Origin: Halocafeteria seosinensis | Taxonomy: Eukaryota; Sar; Bigyra; Bicosoecida | NCBI GenBank assembly: GCA_001687465.1 | Contig: LVLI01000670.1 | Location: 1-46,701 of the forward strand | Direction of reading: 5' to 3' | Length of the DNA: 46,701 nt | In this document: piece after piece, positions 34,033 through 44,800 of the stretch | How positions within the stretch are numbered: the stretch's first letter is position 1 | How the letters are laid out: every line of letters starts with the position of its first letter | Made by a program: the position numbers and the translations under genes | Notes under the pieces: model-generated | Seen by the model: the letters and a program-made list of their open reading frames with translations, nothing else | What the model was told of the DNA's origin: nothing | Database searches by the model: none

Positions 34033-36561
34033 TCAGATCTCCGTCACTTCTGGAGAGCTTCGTGGCTTTATCGAAGACATTCTCCGTCCGTGTGGAGCCT
34101 TACGAAGAGACCCTGGCTTCTGTGCACAATAAATTTTCCCGAAAAAGACAGATCCTTGCCTCGGGTTAGAAGGAAGGGAGGGACTGAACTCTGTCTTGGT
34201 GTTTTCCCGCCGTAAGGCTGGCGAGACTTTCCCCGCTGCCGTACTCTTGGACGGTTCAGATGAAAACCATCCTGGCCGTTGCGTTCTCTTCGTAAACTCT
34301 AGCTGACGCACGAACGGATTCCGTTCCATTGCGTAGTTCTCCTGGGGCTTCATGGCGGCATTTCTAAGCGATAGTTCCACAAGGGGTGGCAACCCCCCAA
34401 ACAGTGCTGACTTCCACATGCGGTATCTTAGCTTAGTACGACCCAGCAAATTAAATTTTGAAGTGTCAACGTTCGTCGCCTGTGCGACGAGCACAACTCT
34501 TTGTTGCTTTTCCGGCAACTTGGGAGGTCCCGCAGAGCATGGAACAAAGGCAGTTCGCATCATGATAAACGTCTCCTTGTCAATGCACTTTACAACAGAT
34601 CCCGAAGACGATGCTGGATCTTCGATTTCCCGTGCTTCGTTCGTTTCGTTTGTACTATCAGCAGAGTTTCCGGTTTGAGGTCCAACAGCAAGTGGATTAA
34701 CTTGAGTGGATATCTGGTCCTTCACTAAGTCCGTAGCGGAGGAAACAGACCCCTTCTTTACAAATCTGAAGTTCTTTTCCGGAAGTCCAAGCATCGCAGC
34801 GTATACTTTCGCAGGATTGCCATATCTTTGGAGATCTACACGGTTTCTCCGTCTTTTATAAGTTACAACAACAATACTGATCAACAAAACTGCCAACACT
34901 GAAGGGAAAACTGCTACTGTGGCAATTTGTTGCAATGGCATAATATCAGTGCTTGCACTTGCTGTATCAACTCGGTCCTGTGGAATACTTTCAGCGGCTG
35001 AAACTGATGAGGACGCTGTTCCGGACGAAGTCGGGGACGCGGAAACAGTAGAGGTGCTGCTACGACTAGGAGTTGGGATACCCGTCAAACTGCTCGAGGG
35101 ACTCATTGAACTAGACGAAGTAACAGATGGCGTTGTAGTCTGGGTTACAGAAGATGAAGCAGAGGGAGTAGCACTTGGCGTATTGCTCATTGTAGCAGTT
35201 CCAGTGTGACTTCTAGATGGAGAGGGAGTAGGAGACAGTGTACTTGTTTCACTGACAGAGGATGAAGCAGAAGCCGTTATAGTGGAAGTGGCGCTCAGTG
35301 TAGCCGTTGATGTACTCGTTGCAGAAGCCGAAGTTGTTTTAGTTGGGGTATAAGAGGAGGAAGGGGTCTTCGTATAGGTCGGCGTTGGAGTGTAACTGGG
35401 TGTTCTTGTCTGGGTAGTTGTTGGAGTCTCAGTGCCCGTCACTGAAGGAGTGGGGGTTGTCGTAGGGGACCGGGAGCGAGTTGGAGACGCTGTTCTGCTG
35501 GGAGTTACTGTGGTACTTCTTGTAGGTGTAGAAGTTGCCGTTTGAGTGGGGGTTTCTGATGGAGTCCTTGTTCCCGTGCCTGTAGGAGTTCTTGTAGATG
35601 TTGGAGTCCTCGTGCGGGTAGGAGTCCGGGTAGACGTTGGCGATGGGGTTCTTGTTCCAGTTCCCGTGGGCGTTCTAGATGGCGAAGGAGTCCGGGTAGA
35701 GGTTGCGGAGGGGGTCCTTGTTCCACTTCGTGTCGGAGTTCTCGTGGGCGTCCTGGTAGCTGTCCGGGTGGGCGTGGCCGAGGGTAAAGTGACATACGTC
35801 CAGCGCTCGTCTAGAAGAGTTTCACCGCCTAGACCATGAGGAGCATTGCCCCCGTCGGCCCATTCCCACTTTACTTCCAAAGTTGCGCCTCCTGTGATTT
35901 CATAGAATTTGACCTGCAAGCTTTGTAGCATCTCGAGTCGAGAATTACACTTGTTGACACGTTGTTTGCAACAGAAGCATACCTCAATATCGTAGTCTTT
36001 CTTTTCGAGCCACTTTGTATTCGTCCTGGTTTGTGTACCATGCCTTCCGTTGTTATCTACGACCTGCACAGAAAGACGAGTTAGTTCGTTGCAACAGTTG
36101 AAGCACCGGAGTTCAAGCAGGCTACATATATCTACATATGGGGCGCGACTTACCTCTCCCCCATCGAGAAACAACAATGTACCATCGTCTGATGATAGAT
36201 AAAACCTATATTTTCCTTCTTTGGGTACACGGAGTATAGCTCTAAAGCGCCCGAAGAACCACTCAACAACACCGTCAGGTGCTCCCGGCCAGGCGCCATC
36301 CGAGTCCGTAAAGTCCAACTGACTGTACACACGTCTTGAACGGCTCGAATGAACAACGTGATCTTCGACAAAAAGCACATCTTGTTCATTGTCATGGACA
36401 GCAGACTGGTCGATCTTGTAAAGAAAGCCTTCCCATCCTGTTTGCCCGGAAGCCAACACACCCGACTGGCTGGTGCTCGCCAGCCAGACAGCTCCGAGCA
36501 GGAGCCAGGCGGCATATTCTATTTTGCACCTTTTGAGGCAGCCTCTTTGTTGTTTACCCAT
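34033..36561 (-). CDS. PA14 surface protein, copy A (intact)
   Basis: Three exons (minus 36561-36154, 36063-35983, 35913-34033) give 789 aa. Both introns (90 and 69 nt) are in frame without stops; removing them restores FLDGGE|VVDNNGRHG and DYDIE|VKFYEITGG. Order: signal peptide (hydrophobic core AAWLLLGAVWLAST); PA14 domain at about 42-203 (GWEGFLYKID, FFGRFRAILRVPKEGKYRFYLSSDDGTLLFLDG, LEVKWEW); Thr/Ser/Pro-rich stalk at about 205-495, built mainly of TPTRTPTR- and TGTRTPS-like units; one helix at about 497-520; a basic stop-transfer KRRRNR; and a 265-aa cytoplasmic tail. PA14 is a beta-barrel usually binding carbohydrates, and the stalk is likely heavily O-glycosylated, so this is probably a cell-surface adhesin or receptor. 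The tail (YAAMLGLPEKNF, RVVLVAQ, KLRYRMWKS, LPPLVE, NPFVRQLEFTK, TEFSPSL) is conserved in copies C and D and is unknown to me. Confidence 0.88.
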   Translation of the reverse strand: MGKQQRGCLKRCKIEYAAWLLLGAVWLASTSQSGVLASGQTGWEGFLYKIDQSAVHDNEQDVLFVEDHVVHSSRSRRVYSQLDFTDSDGAWPGAPDGVVEWFFGRFRAILRVPKEGKYRFYLSSDDGTLLFLDGGEVSRAPYVDICSLLELRCFNCCNELTRLSVQVVDNNGRHGTQTRTNTKWLEKKDYDIEVCFCCKQRVNKCNSRLEMLQSLQVKFYEITGGATLEVKWEWADGGNAPHGLGGETLLDERWTYVTLPSATPTRTATRTPTRTPTRSGTRTPSATSTRTPSPSRTPTGTGTRTPSPTSTRTPTRTRTPTSTRTPTGTGTRTPSETPTQTATSTPTRSTTVTPSRTASPTRSRSPTTTPTPSVTGTETPTTTQTRTPSYTPTPTYTKTPSSSYTPTKTTSASATSTSTATLSATSTITASASSSVSETSTLSPTPSPSRSHTGTATMSNTPSATPSASSSVTQTTTPSVTSSSSMSPSSSLTGIPTPSRSSTSTVSASPTSSGTASSSVSAAESIPQDRVDTASASTDIMPLQQIATVAVFPSVLAVLLISIVVVTYKRRRNRVDLQRYGNPAKVYAAMLGLPEKNFRFVKKGSVSSATDLVKDQISTQVNPLAVGPQTGNSADSTNETNEAREIEDPASSSGSVVKCIDKETFIMMRTAFVPCSAGPPKLPEKQQRVVLVAQATNVDTSKFNLLGRTKLRYRMWKSALFGGLPPLVELSLRNAAMKPQENYAMERNPFVRQLEFTKRTQRPGWFSSEPSKSTAAGKVSPALRRENTKTEFSPSLPSNPRQGSVFFGKIYCAQKPGSLRKAPHGRRMSSIKPRSSPEVTEI

Positions 36562-36665
36562 CCTATTCTTAGTTATTTATGCGCACACCAAATATCAACA
36601 AAAATATATCGCGGAAAGACTGTAGATGGAGACAACGGAATACTTTGTTCTTCGAATGGGGTTTC
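36560..36665 (-). promoter_or_regulatory. Conserved upstream block of PA14 copy A
   Basis: This stretch just upstream of the copy A start is closely matched by the region 38432-38540 upstream of copy B. Both share, on the plus strand, AATATATCGCGGAAAGACTG and GAGACAACGG. Beyond the block the two flanks diverge. It was duplicated together with the 5' end of the gene and probably contains the core promoter. Confidence 0.5.
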
Positions 36666-37523
36666 GAACCGGTCGCTGAAGCGGGTCGCAAATCCAAAGG
36701 GAAAGAAGAAGTAACATCTAACGCATAATGCGCGATTCATATAGAATTGTTTTCGTAGCGGTATTTTCTGTATATTGATGAAAACATAATTATTACAGTA
36801 GGTGGTTGGATCAGGCTACCAGCTCAGCGCTCGTGCACTTTGTTTTGCTCTTACCAGCACTGTACTACAGGTACTAGCCCCAGGCCATTTGCAAAACTAA
36901 GCCTTCTCACTGTTTCCTACTTGATTTGATTGGGTGCTTAGCACTATGTTTGCCAGGACCCCCCAAAAAAAAAATTAAAGTTAAGTAGCACGGGATTAAA
37001 TTCAATGTCTCATAATGCTTGTACATGGCACGGGTGGAATGTATGCGTACATGATACGGAAATCTTTAGAATCTTCAGTTAAGTGTCTCACCAGCACAAG
37101 GCATGACAAGTCTCGGAGCAACACGGGATTTCGTTCATGGTGCCTTGATTTTCCGGTCTCCTTCGTCGGATACATACGTTTTGAATGTACAGTTGATTGC
37201 AATCTCAGAAGAAAATCAAAATTCAGGGCCATTTGGTTAGCACGAAGTTACTCCTGCGCTAACTGCGCTTCATGCCATTTCGCTTATTGTCCTCTTCCAG
37301 TAGCTCTCCTCTTGTTGGTCCCTAACCTAGCGGAGTGATCAATTTGCTTCGCATTCCTTCATCGAATGTCCACTGCCACACGCTGCGGAAGGTAGTTCGC
37401 TGTTACAGGAGTGCAGAGCGCGCACGCAGGACAACAGGACATAAATCCACAAAGATCATTGCTCGTATCTAACGGAAGTAACGCAGTTTCATTTGCCCTA
37501 GGTCCAAGGAAGTAACTGAAAAA
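36666..37523. other. Spacer between PA14 copies A and B, no gene seen
   Basis: No coding frame is supported. A homopolymer pair (six C followed by a run of A) lies at about 36959-36974. The last part is the 3' flank of copy B. Confidence 0.4.
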
Positions 37524-38433
37524 TTATATTGAAGCGTAGCTCTCTGTGGAAGTCGTAGCTAGGTTTTCAGGATGTTCCCTGTTTGACGGTCCTTCGTGGT
37601 TTCTGCGCCGATATCGTCCTTGGCTGCCCCCCCCCCCCGCGGGGGGAATATACGTCCAGCGATCGTCTAGAAGAGTTTCACCGCCACCTAGATCATGAGG
37701 AGCAGTTCCCTCGTCGGTCCATTCCCACTTTACTTCCAAAGTTGCGCGTTCGGTGATTTCATAGAACTTGACCTGCAAACGTTGTAACTAACGTTATGCA
37801 ACATCTCGAGAATTACACTTGTGGCCATTTTTTTGAAACAGAAGCATACCTCAATATCGTAGTCTTTCTTTTTGAGCCACTTTGTTTTCGTCTTGGTTTC
37901 TGTACCATGCCTTCCGTTGTTATCTACTAGCTGCACAGAAAGGCGAGTTAGTTTGTTGTACAACAGTTGAAGCACAGGAGTTGCTGTAGTATCTGGAGTA
38001 GCAGTCAAAAAGGCTACAATTGTACATATGGGGCGCAACTTACCTCTTCCCCATCGAGGAACAACAATGTACCATCGTCTGATGATAGATAAAACCTGTA
38101 AGTTCCTTCTTTTGGCACACGGAGTATAGCTCTAAAGCGCCCGAAGAACCAGTCAACAACACCGTCAGGTGCTCCCGGCCAGGAGCCACCAAAATCAGAA
38201 AAGCCAAGCTTGCTGTACACACGTCTTGAACGGCTTGATTGAATCACATTGTCTTCTACAACGAGAACATCATCTTCCATACGGTCAACCAGATCTCGAT
38301 CGATCTTGTAAAGAAAACCCTCCCATCCTGTAGCCAACACCGTCGGTCTGATGCACGCTAGCCAGACGAGCAGAAGCCAGGTGACATATTCTGTTTCGCA
38401 CTTTATTAGGCAGCCTCTTTGTTGTTTACCCAT
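37524..38433 (-). CDS. PA14 surface protein, copy B (truncated, no stalk or helix)
   Basis: Three exons (minus 38433-38044, 37930-37850, 37772-37524) give 239 aa, with introns of 113 and 77 nt at the same positions as copy A and an identical 81-nt middle exon. It keeps signal peptide and PA14 domain (GWEGFLYKIDRDLVDR, FFGRFRAILRVPKEGTYRFYLSSDDGTLLFLDG, VKFYEITERATLEVKWEW). At DDRWTY, exactly where the stalk begins in copy A, the sequence runs into a C12-GC-G6 tract that encodes Pro and Gly, then 30 unrelated residues and a stop. Stalk, membrane helix and tail are gone. As it stands it would be a secreted, soluble PA14 protein; it may equally be a decaying copy. The frame is open throughout, and the upstream block is conserved with copy A. 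Confidence 0.7.
37627..37646. repeat. C12-GC-G6 homopolymer tract at the truncation point
   Basis: Twelve C, then GC, then six G on the plus strand. It sits precisely where copy B loses homology to copy A. It could mark a deletion scar, or be an assembly weak point, because such tracts sequence poorly. Confidence 0.8.
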
Positions 38434-38540
38434 TCTATTCTTTCTTATTTTGTGCACACACCAGATATCAACCAAAAAATATATCGCGGAAAGACTGTAT
38501 ATAGAGACAACGGGATAATTTGTTCTTCGGTGGGGAGCCG
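38432..38540 (-). promoter_or_regulatory. Conserved upstream block of PA14 copy B
   Basis: Near-copy of 36560-36665. Homology with the copy A flank stops in the GGGG stretch near 38540, which marks the edge of the duplicated segment. Confidence 0.5.
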
Positions 38541-38601
38541 CTGCCGCTCCGTCACTAACCTGCAGGCTGCAGGTCGCCGTGGTCGCCAGTGGGCTATTCC
38601 G

Positions 38602-38604
<3 letters not shown>

Positions 38605-38638
<34 letters not shown>
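38605..38638. repeat. (TG)17 microsatellite
   Basis: Seventeen uninterrupted TG units between the copy B promoter block and the 3' end of copy C. It is likely to vary in length. Open frames across it (Cys-Val or Thr-His runs) are artefacts. Confidence 0.95.
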
Positions 38639-38639
<1 letters not shown>

Positions 38640-38796
38640 TCGCAAGAGGAGTGGAAACGTAGTGGGCAATTCATAGAGGATCGCCTTCAAGGATTGGAGA
38701 TATATTGGGGAGTTCATTATGGGAACACTTTTGCTCCTGGCGTGGTTACCCTGATGAGCCTCAGCGTGATCCAGGTCACAGTGTCACACATACTTG

Positions 38797-41167
38797 CTAG
38801 GCTTCATCGGCAGCACCGGTAGGAACATACTCAGCGCGTCGGCCTCTCCGCAATGAGCCTCTTGTGCGTTCATGGCCAATGTGTCCGATAGATGTGTACA
38901 TTGAGCCTCGGTTGGATCCTCGAGAGAGCGAAGGAGAGAATTCTGTTCGAATGCTTCCCCGGAGTCTCCCTGAGCCACCCAGCTCAGGGAATAGCTTTTT
39001 GCCTACTTGCTCCCTGTCCTTTTTTGTAAAGTTAAGTTGATGAACATAAGGATTCACTTCCATTTGGTACACGATAGAGTTGTTCTTGGAATCAAGGTGT
39101 TCGTCGTCCACATCAGAGCGTTTCACCTCAACTAGCGGTGGTAACTCTCCCAACAATTTAGACTTCCATTCGCGATACCGTAACTTCGCACGTTCCCAAC
39201 GGTTCAGATATGTATCGTCAACGTACTCACTTTGTGCCACTAAAATCACTTGCCCATTGCCCTTTTCTCTTGTTGCTGCATTTGGGCAGTCAGGAGACAT
39301 GGGAAGAAGATGCATTGTCCCGACGTTTTTGTCTATGCAATGGACCATCATTCGACTGGTTTCCCGCACTCCTCCTCCTCCCAAATCGCCTCCACAAGTG
39401 CTAGGTGCTTTCTTCGCCAGATCCGAAGCCAGCGGGTTCATACATCCTATCATCTCCTTGTTGACAGAATCTCTGCTCAAGAACTTGAAGTTCTTTGGCG
39501 GAACACCCAAAGTTGCAGCGTATAGTGCGCTTTGGTCGACTGACTGCCTGCATTCTTTCCGATTTCTTTGTCGTTTATAAGCGACAAGAAGGAAGCAGCT
39601 TAGTAATGCTCCTAGAAATAAGACCGGAAGTAGTGTTGTAGCAACATTACGAAAGGCTGCTGAGTCTGACTTCGCCAAGCTGTCTCCGAAGTTAGAAACA
39701 ACTGGACTTGATGAGCTAGAAACGGAAGCCGAGTTAGTTGGAGTAACCGTGAAGCTGCTAGTCAAAGATGCTGACGGACTCTTTGAGGAAGAAGGTGTTG
39801 GAGACAACGTAACAGTTTTGGAACCCGTAGTAGGAGGGCTCTGTGTACTGCTACTTGTGTAGGAACAGGTGGCCGTTCCAGACGTAGACGGGGTTACGGA
39901 TACCGTTCCTGAAACTGTTCTAGTATTAGTTGGGGAGACGGATACTGTTGCTGAAACTGTTCTAGTAGGAGTTGGGGAGACTGTGGGTGTTCCAGTTAAT
40001 GAGCTGGATGCACTGGAAGTAGATGATCCAGAGCAGGTAGGTGTCAGCGTGTTCGTCGGTGAGCTAGTGGGAGTCTGAGTAGAGCTAGCTGTCCCCGTTC
40101 CTGTCGGTGTAACACTCCTTGAGACAGAGGGAGTTCGTGTCGCCGTGAAAGAAGAAGTTGGTGTCAATGTAGGGGTTGGCGAGCTAGTCTTACTGCGACT
40201 CGCAGAGGATGATAGCGTTGGACTACGTGTTGACGTTCCGGTTGGGGTATTGGTAGGACTTCTCGTGGAGCTTGAAGAAGAGGTCGGAGTACGCGTCCTA
40301 GTCGCCGTTTTCGTGGAGGTGGCTGTTGGAGTAGGGCTAGCCGAAGCAGCCTTGACGGATATCCAGCGTTTATCAAGGAGTTGGCATTGTCCAAGTCCCG
40401 ACGGGCTACTTCCCTCATCTACCCATTTCCATTCCAGGACCAGATCTGTGCCCCCTTTCCATTCATAGAACTTAACCTGCATCGAAACATGGCCAAAGTC
40501 AGGACACATCTCGTATCTTACGTTCGGACAACACATATCGCACTTCAATGGGATGTTCGCTCTGTGTGAGGGATTTTGTGCCCTGCCTAGTCTGGTGACT
40601 GTGTCTTCCATTGTTATCAACCACCTGCAGTCGGATTCTAGCTCAAATAAAGTTCGGGATCAATGTACTTATGTTGTGTTGCATAGCAAGAGATGCAATC
40701 ACAGATGCCTTTCGAGAACCGTACCTTAGTGCCATCGACATATAAGATGGAGCCATCATCCGTTTTCAGAAAAAATTGTATGTCCCTGCCTTTGGCACCT
40801 TGACAACCCCATGAAATCGGGCATAGAAGTAGCTGACTGCTCCGTCCCCGTTGCCATCTTCTGGTGCTCCCTGCCATGGATCGCGAGCATCCACTATTTT
40901 CAGCTCGTCATACACAACTTTTGATCGAGACTCTTCAATAAGATGCTCTTCGATATTAAAAATATCTTCGCTTTCGCTCCGCGATATCGAACTCGAATCG
41001 TAGCGATAGAGCTCCCCTTGCCATCCTGCTTGCACCGCTTGTGCCTCCTGGACGAACACACTTGCACATACGAAAGCTGTAATTACACCTAGCATAATGC
41101 TCGATTTCAATCCTTCATCCTGGGTACACTGTGTCCCAAAGACATTTTTATTTCCTTCGAAATTCAT
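38797..41167 (-). CDS. PA14 surface protein, copy C (one frameshift)
   Basis: Three exons (minus 41167-40725, 40624-40544, 40476-38797), with introns of 100 and 67 nt at the same positions as the other copies and an 81-nt middle exon. Exon 1 breaks frame at a run of six T (plus-strand A 40770-40775) within TYNFF/LKTDDGS; one base is missing relative to the family, otherwise the product would be about 734 aa. It has a signal-like segment (SIMLGVITAFVCASVFVQEAQA), a PA14 domain (GWQGELYRYD, YFYARFHGVVKVPKAGTYNFF, DDGSILYVDG, VKFYEWKGG), a Thr/Ser/Pro stalk, a helix at about 450-472 and the family tail (YAATLGVPPKNF, VILVAQ, KLRYREWKS, GELPPLVE, NPYVHQLNFTK, TEFSPSL). The single homopolymer lesion could be a recent mutation or a sequencing error. 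Stalk and PA14 differ clearly from copies A and B. Confidence 0.75.
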
Positions 41168-41811
41168 TTTGGATATACCATATACAGTACATTGTAGACA
41201 TGTGTTCTGCCAAGAAGGATTGGAAAAAAGCGCGTGTTTGATGTAGATTGAGAGAGAAAGAGAACCCAGTAGATAACACCAAGTTTTCCTCGCGTCACGT
41301 ACGTGTAGTCCGCCAATCCACCAGATGAGTGTTTCTGAGCTCACCTCCTCTACAGTAGGCCTCCAAGACGCTGACCTGACAACTGTCAGCGCCGTCGCAC
41401 GGCGACCGCCTAGCCGACTCGCCGGAGGTTCGATGTTCGCAGGACGGAGAGCGACAACAAAGGGCAATCAATGCCATTATTCAATGGTGAAAACTTAACC
41501 CACTCCACGCTCTAGTCGCGTTATTCCAACCTGAATTTCTAAATCGCATTCCACCCGTACGTACAAGTGGCCATAAATAATACGATAGCTATGGCAATGT
41601 GGATGACATCCAAGTAACCTTAAGGCTTAAAATTTGGAAAATGACCCCGTTCATACACTGGTATTTGTTAAGATTTAAACCGGAATGAAGGGAAGTGCTC
41701 GTCTAAATCTAACGACTACTAGACACAAGCTTGATCTGGCTGCAGCTCGTTACTGAGGTCGTGGTTGTCATTCTAACCAGGGCGAAATTTCTTTTCGATA
41801 ACGTGGATACC
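41168..41811. other. Spacer between PA14 copies C and D, no gene seen
   Basis: The frame of copy C exon 1 remains open upstream to 41467, but that part has no signal-like features and the ATG at 41167 is preferred. Nothing else is supported. Confidence 0.35.
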
Positions 41812-44800
41812 CTTACTTCGGCTTTCTAGAGGAGATTCTTCGTCTGTGTGGAGTCTTACGAATGGAAACCGGGTTGCGGGCACGACTTACCTCTCCTCGG
41901 AAGGCTGATTCTTGAGCAAGACAAGGGTTGAATTCAGTTCTGAAATTGCCAAATCGCATCGCTGAGGGCACCGATGTTTGTTGTAGAAGTCGGAAGGACG
42001 AGATGGTGAATTGCTTAGGGGTTTTTGCAACAGTCAGTTGGTGGATGTGTGGATTCCTCTCCCTGGCATATTCCTCGGAATACCTTACATAGCATTGTTT
42101 GCCGATAATTTCACATAGGGTCTCCTAAAGCTTTGCTTTTCCACAAACGGGATTTTAGTTTCGTCCGGTCAAGCAAATCCATTTGGGAGAAGTCAACGTT
42201 CCGGCCTTGGGTCACAAGCACGACTCTCCGTCGATCGTTCTTTAAATCAGGGGGGTATGCTTATCACCCGCCAGAATTTACAATCAAAATTTACAAAAAA
42301 TGTAAAATCGTACTTCACGTAAAAATTCGGCCAAAAATAGGCTATATTTGCCGATTTTTAAAATTGGCCAATTTACATTTACATTTTTGTATTTACATTT
42401 ACATTTTTGTATGTACATTTACAATTTTTGTTTTTACAATTACATTGTATTTTCACTAATCTGGCCTATGGCCAGATTAATATTCCAAGTGCCCCTCAAT
42501 TGGAATATTCAAGCGACCCCCAATGGGCGACGTCAGACGACCTCTTGATTGTAAATTCTGGCGGGTGATATATGCTGTGCAGGGGCTACGGTAGCCTGCA
42601 TTCTAATGGTCGCTTCTCTATCCATACACTTTACCATCACGGACTGCTCAGATTCAAAACATTTGGTTCCCTGTACTGCCTTCCTGTCGTCTAAGCTATC
42701 TAACGGTGTGTTTTGCTTCGTTCCAGCAGTGAGAGGGTTGACTTGACTTCTGGTTCTGTACTAACTCTGTGGCGGAAGCAGCAGAGTTTTGGTTCACGAA
42801 TTGAAAGTTCCCTTCTGGTAGTCCCAGACTCACAGCGTATGCTGTGGAAGGATTGCTGCAGCTCATGATTTCCCTGAGGGTTTTCCGTCGTTTATAAATA
42901 ATCAGGACAGACACCGAGTAACATTACCAGAGCTGGAAATGTTGCCTTCGTGACTTGCTGGAATGGTGCAGTACCTGATTCAGCTATCCCTGTATCAGCA
43001 CTATCTTGTATAACACTGGTAGTGGTAGAAGCCGACGTCGAGGAAGATGATGTCGACGTAGTCGTCCGTGACATGTTTACGCTAGATGAGCTCGTCGGAC
43101 TAGCCGTTGGTGTCATTGAGACTGTGGCGGTTCCTGTGATTGCCATGGATGTACTGGGCGTTGGACTATTTGAAGCCGTCATGGTAGCGCTGCTGGGACT
43201 GAAGCAAGTGACCGAAGGTGTAACAGTTTCGGTAAGAGAAGAGGATATAGAGGGTGTGGAGCTCCTCAAAGCCGTTCCTGTTGCGGTGAAACTCCTGGAC
43301 GGTATAGGAAACTTTGTTGCAGACTCAGAAGGAGTAATCGATTGTGTATATGTGCAACTTGGGGTGCTTGTATTGGTCCGTGTGAAGGCTTGCGTTCCAG
43401 TTACCGCAATCTTACCTTTTGGGTAGCTTAGCAATGTCTATGCAACTTGCGCAGTGCTTGTCAGTAAGCAACCTGGTGTAGACGCTGAAAGCCACTGAGA
43501 CCAAGCGCTCTCCTGGTTAACTCCGTTGGGTAGTTCATGCAGTTAAGGATGTTCTTGTCAAAGTCTAGAGCTTTCCTTCTTTGCTACACACCGATTCCAC
43601 TCTAAACAGCTTTATCCTGTATCCACATCTGCGCGTCACCAGCTGCCGGGGCGGCACCTGCGTCTGTGACGGCTGCTTCCGCGCGATCTTGTATAACACT
43701 GGAAGTGACAGAAGCTGACATCGAGGCAGAGGATGTCGGAGTAGTGGTTAGCGATACGGTTACGGTAGAGGAGCTCGTTAGGCTAGCCGTTGCAGTTCCC
43801 GTTACCGATGTAGATATACTGGGCGTTGGGCTATTTGAAACAGTCGTTGTAGCACTGCTGGAACCGGAACAAGTTACTGATGCTGTAACCGTTTCGGTAA
43901 GAGAGGGGGACATAGAGGGTGTGGCGCTCCGCGTAGCCGTCCCTGTTGGAGTGGAACTCCTAGACGATGATGCTGTTACGGATATAGAAGGGGTATTGGT
44001 ATGAGTTGGCGTCCCTGTTGAAGTGGAACTCCTGGACGATGTAGGAGATACTGTTACCGATATAGAAGGGGTATTCGTCTGAGTTGGAGTAGACGTGTGA
44101 CTGGGACTGTTTGTACTGGTTAGTGTAGGCGTTTGGGTTCCAGTCATCGAGGCCGTAGGAGGAGTTCTTGTGGATGATTCGGAGTGGGTTGGTGAGGCTG
44201 TGATACTTGCTGTTGCCGTAGAAGTCCTCGTTTGGGTCTGTGTGGGGCTTCTAGTTGACGAAGGTGTCGTTGTTCCGGAAGAAGTGGGCGATGAGGTTGG
44301 TGAAGGAATCTGAAGGCGCACCCAGCGTTTATCCACCAACTGTTTCTCCGATAAAGTCCCAGGAGAGGTTCCTTCATCGAACCACTTCCATGATAGCTTT
44401 AACTTAGTATACGTGGGTCCTTGGTAGTATTTAACCTGCCAATTGAGGAATCCAGTTTAGCAACGAGATGCGCTTACACATGGATATGTATGGGATAGTG
44501 CATTGCCAACGTACCATGATGGGGTGTATCCCTTCCAAAAGCAATTTACTCTCCTTCTTGATTTTCGCACCGTGTATTCCATCGTTTTCAATCAGCTGCA
44601 AGACAGAAATGCAAATAGCGACTTGTCCAAACATCTGGTGTCGCTTCGAAGAAGCTTACGAGTTCGTCTTTGATGAACAATTGACTTCCGTCGTCGGATT
44701 CCAAATAAAATTTGTACTTTCCACGTTTGGGGAGTTTTAAAAAACCTTCAAATCGAGCAAAAAAATCCTCGTATACCTTATCACCATTTTCGTCCCTCGG

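Noticed and set aside
35546-35839. Val/Gly-rich open frame opposite the PA14 copy A stalk (similar at 39869-40078, 42950-43426 and 43666-44004)
   Set aside because: It is the antisense shadow of Thr/Ser/Pro-rich repeats; low-complexity stalks leave the other strand open by composition alone.
36655-36700. Possible minus-strand tRNA T-arm (GGTTCGAAACC)
   Set aside because: The flanking bases do not pair as a T-stem, and no anticodon arm is present.
38419-38822. Cys-Val / Thr-His coding frames across 38.6 kb
   Set aside because: They are translations of the (TG)17 microsatellite.
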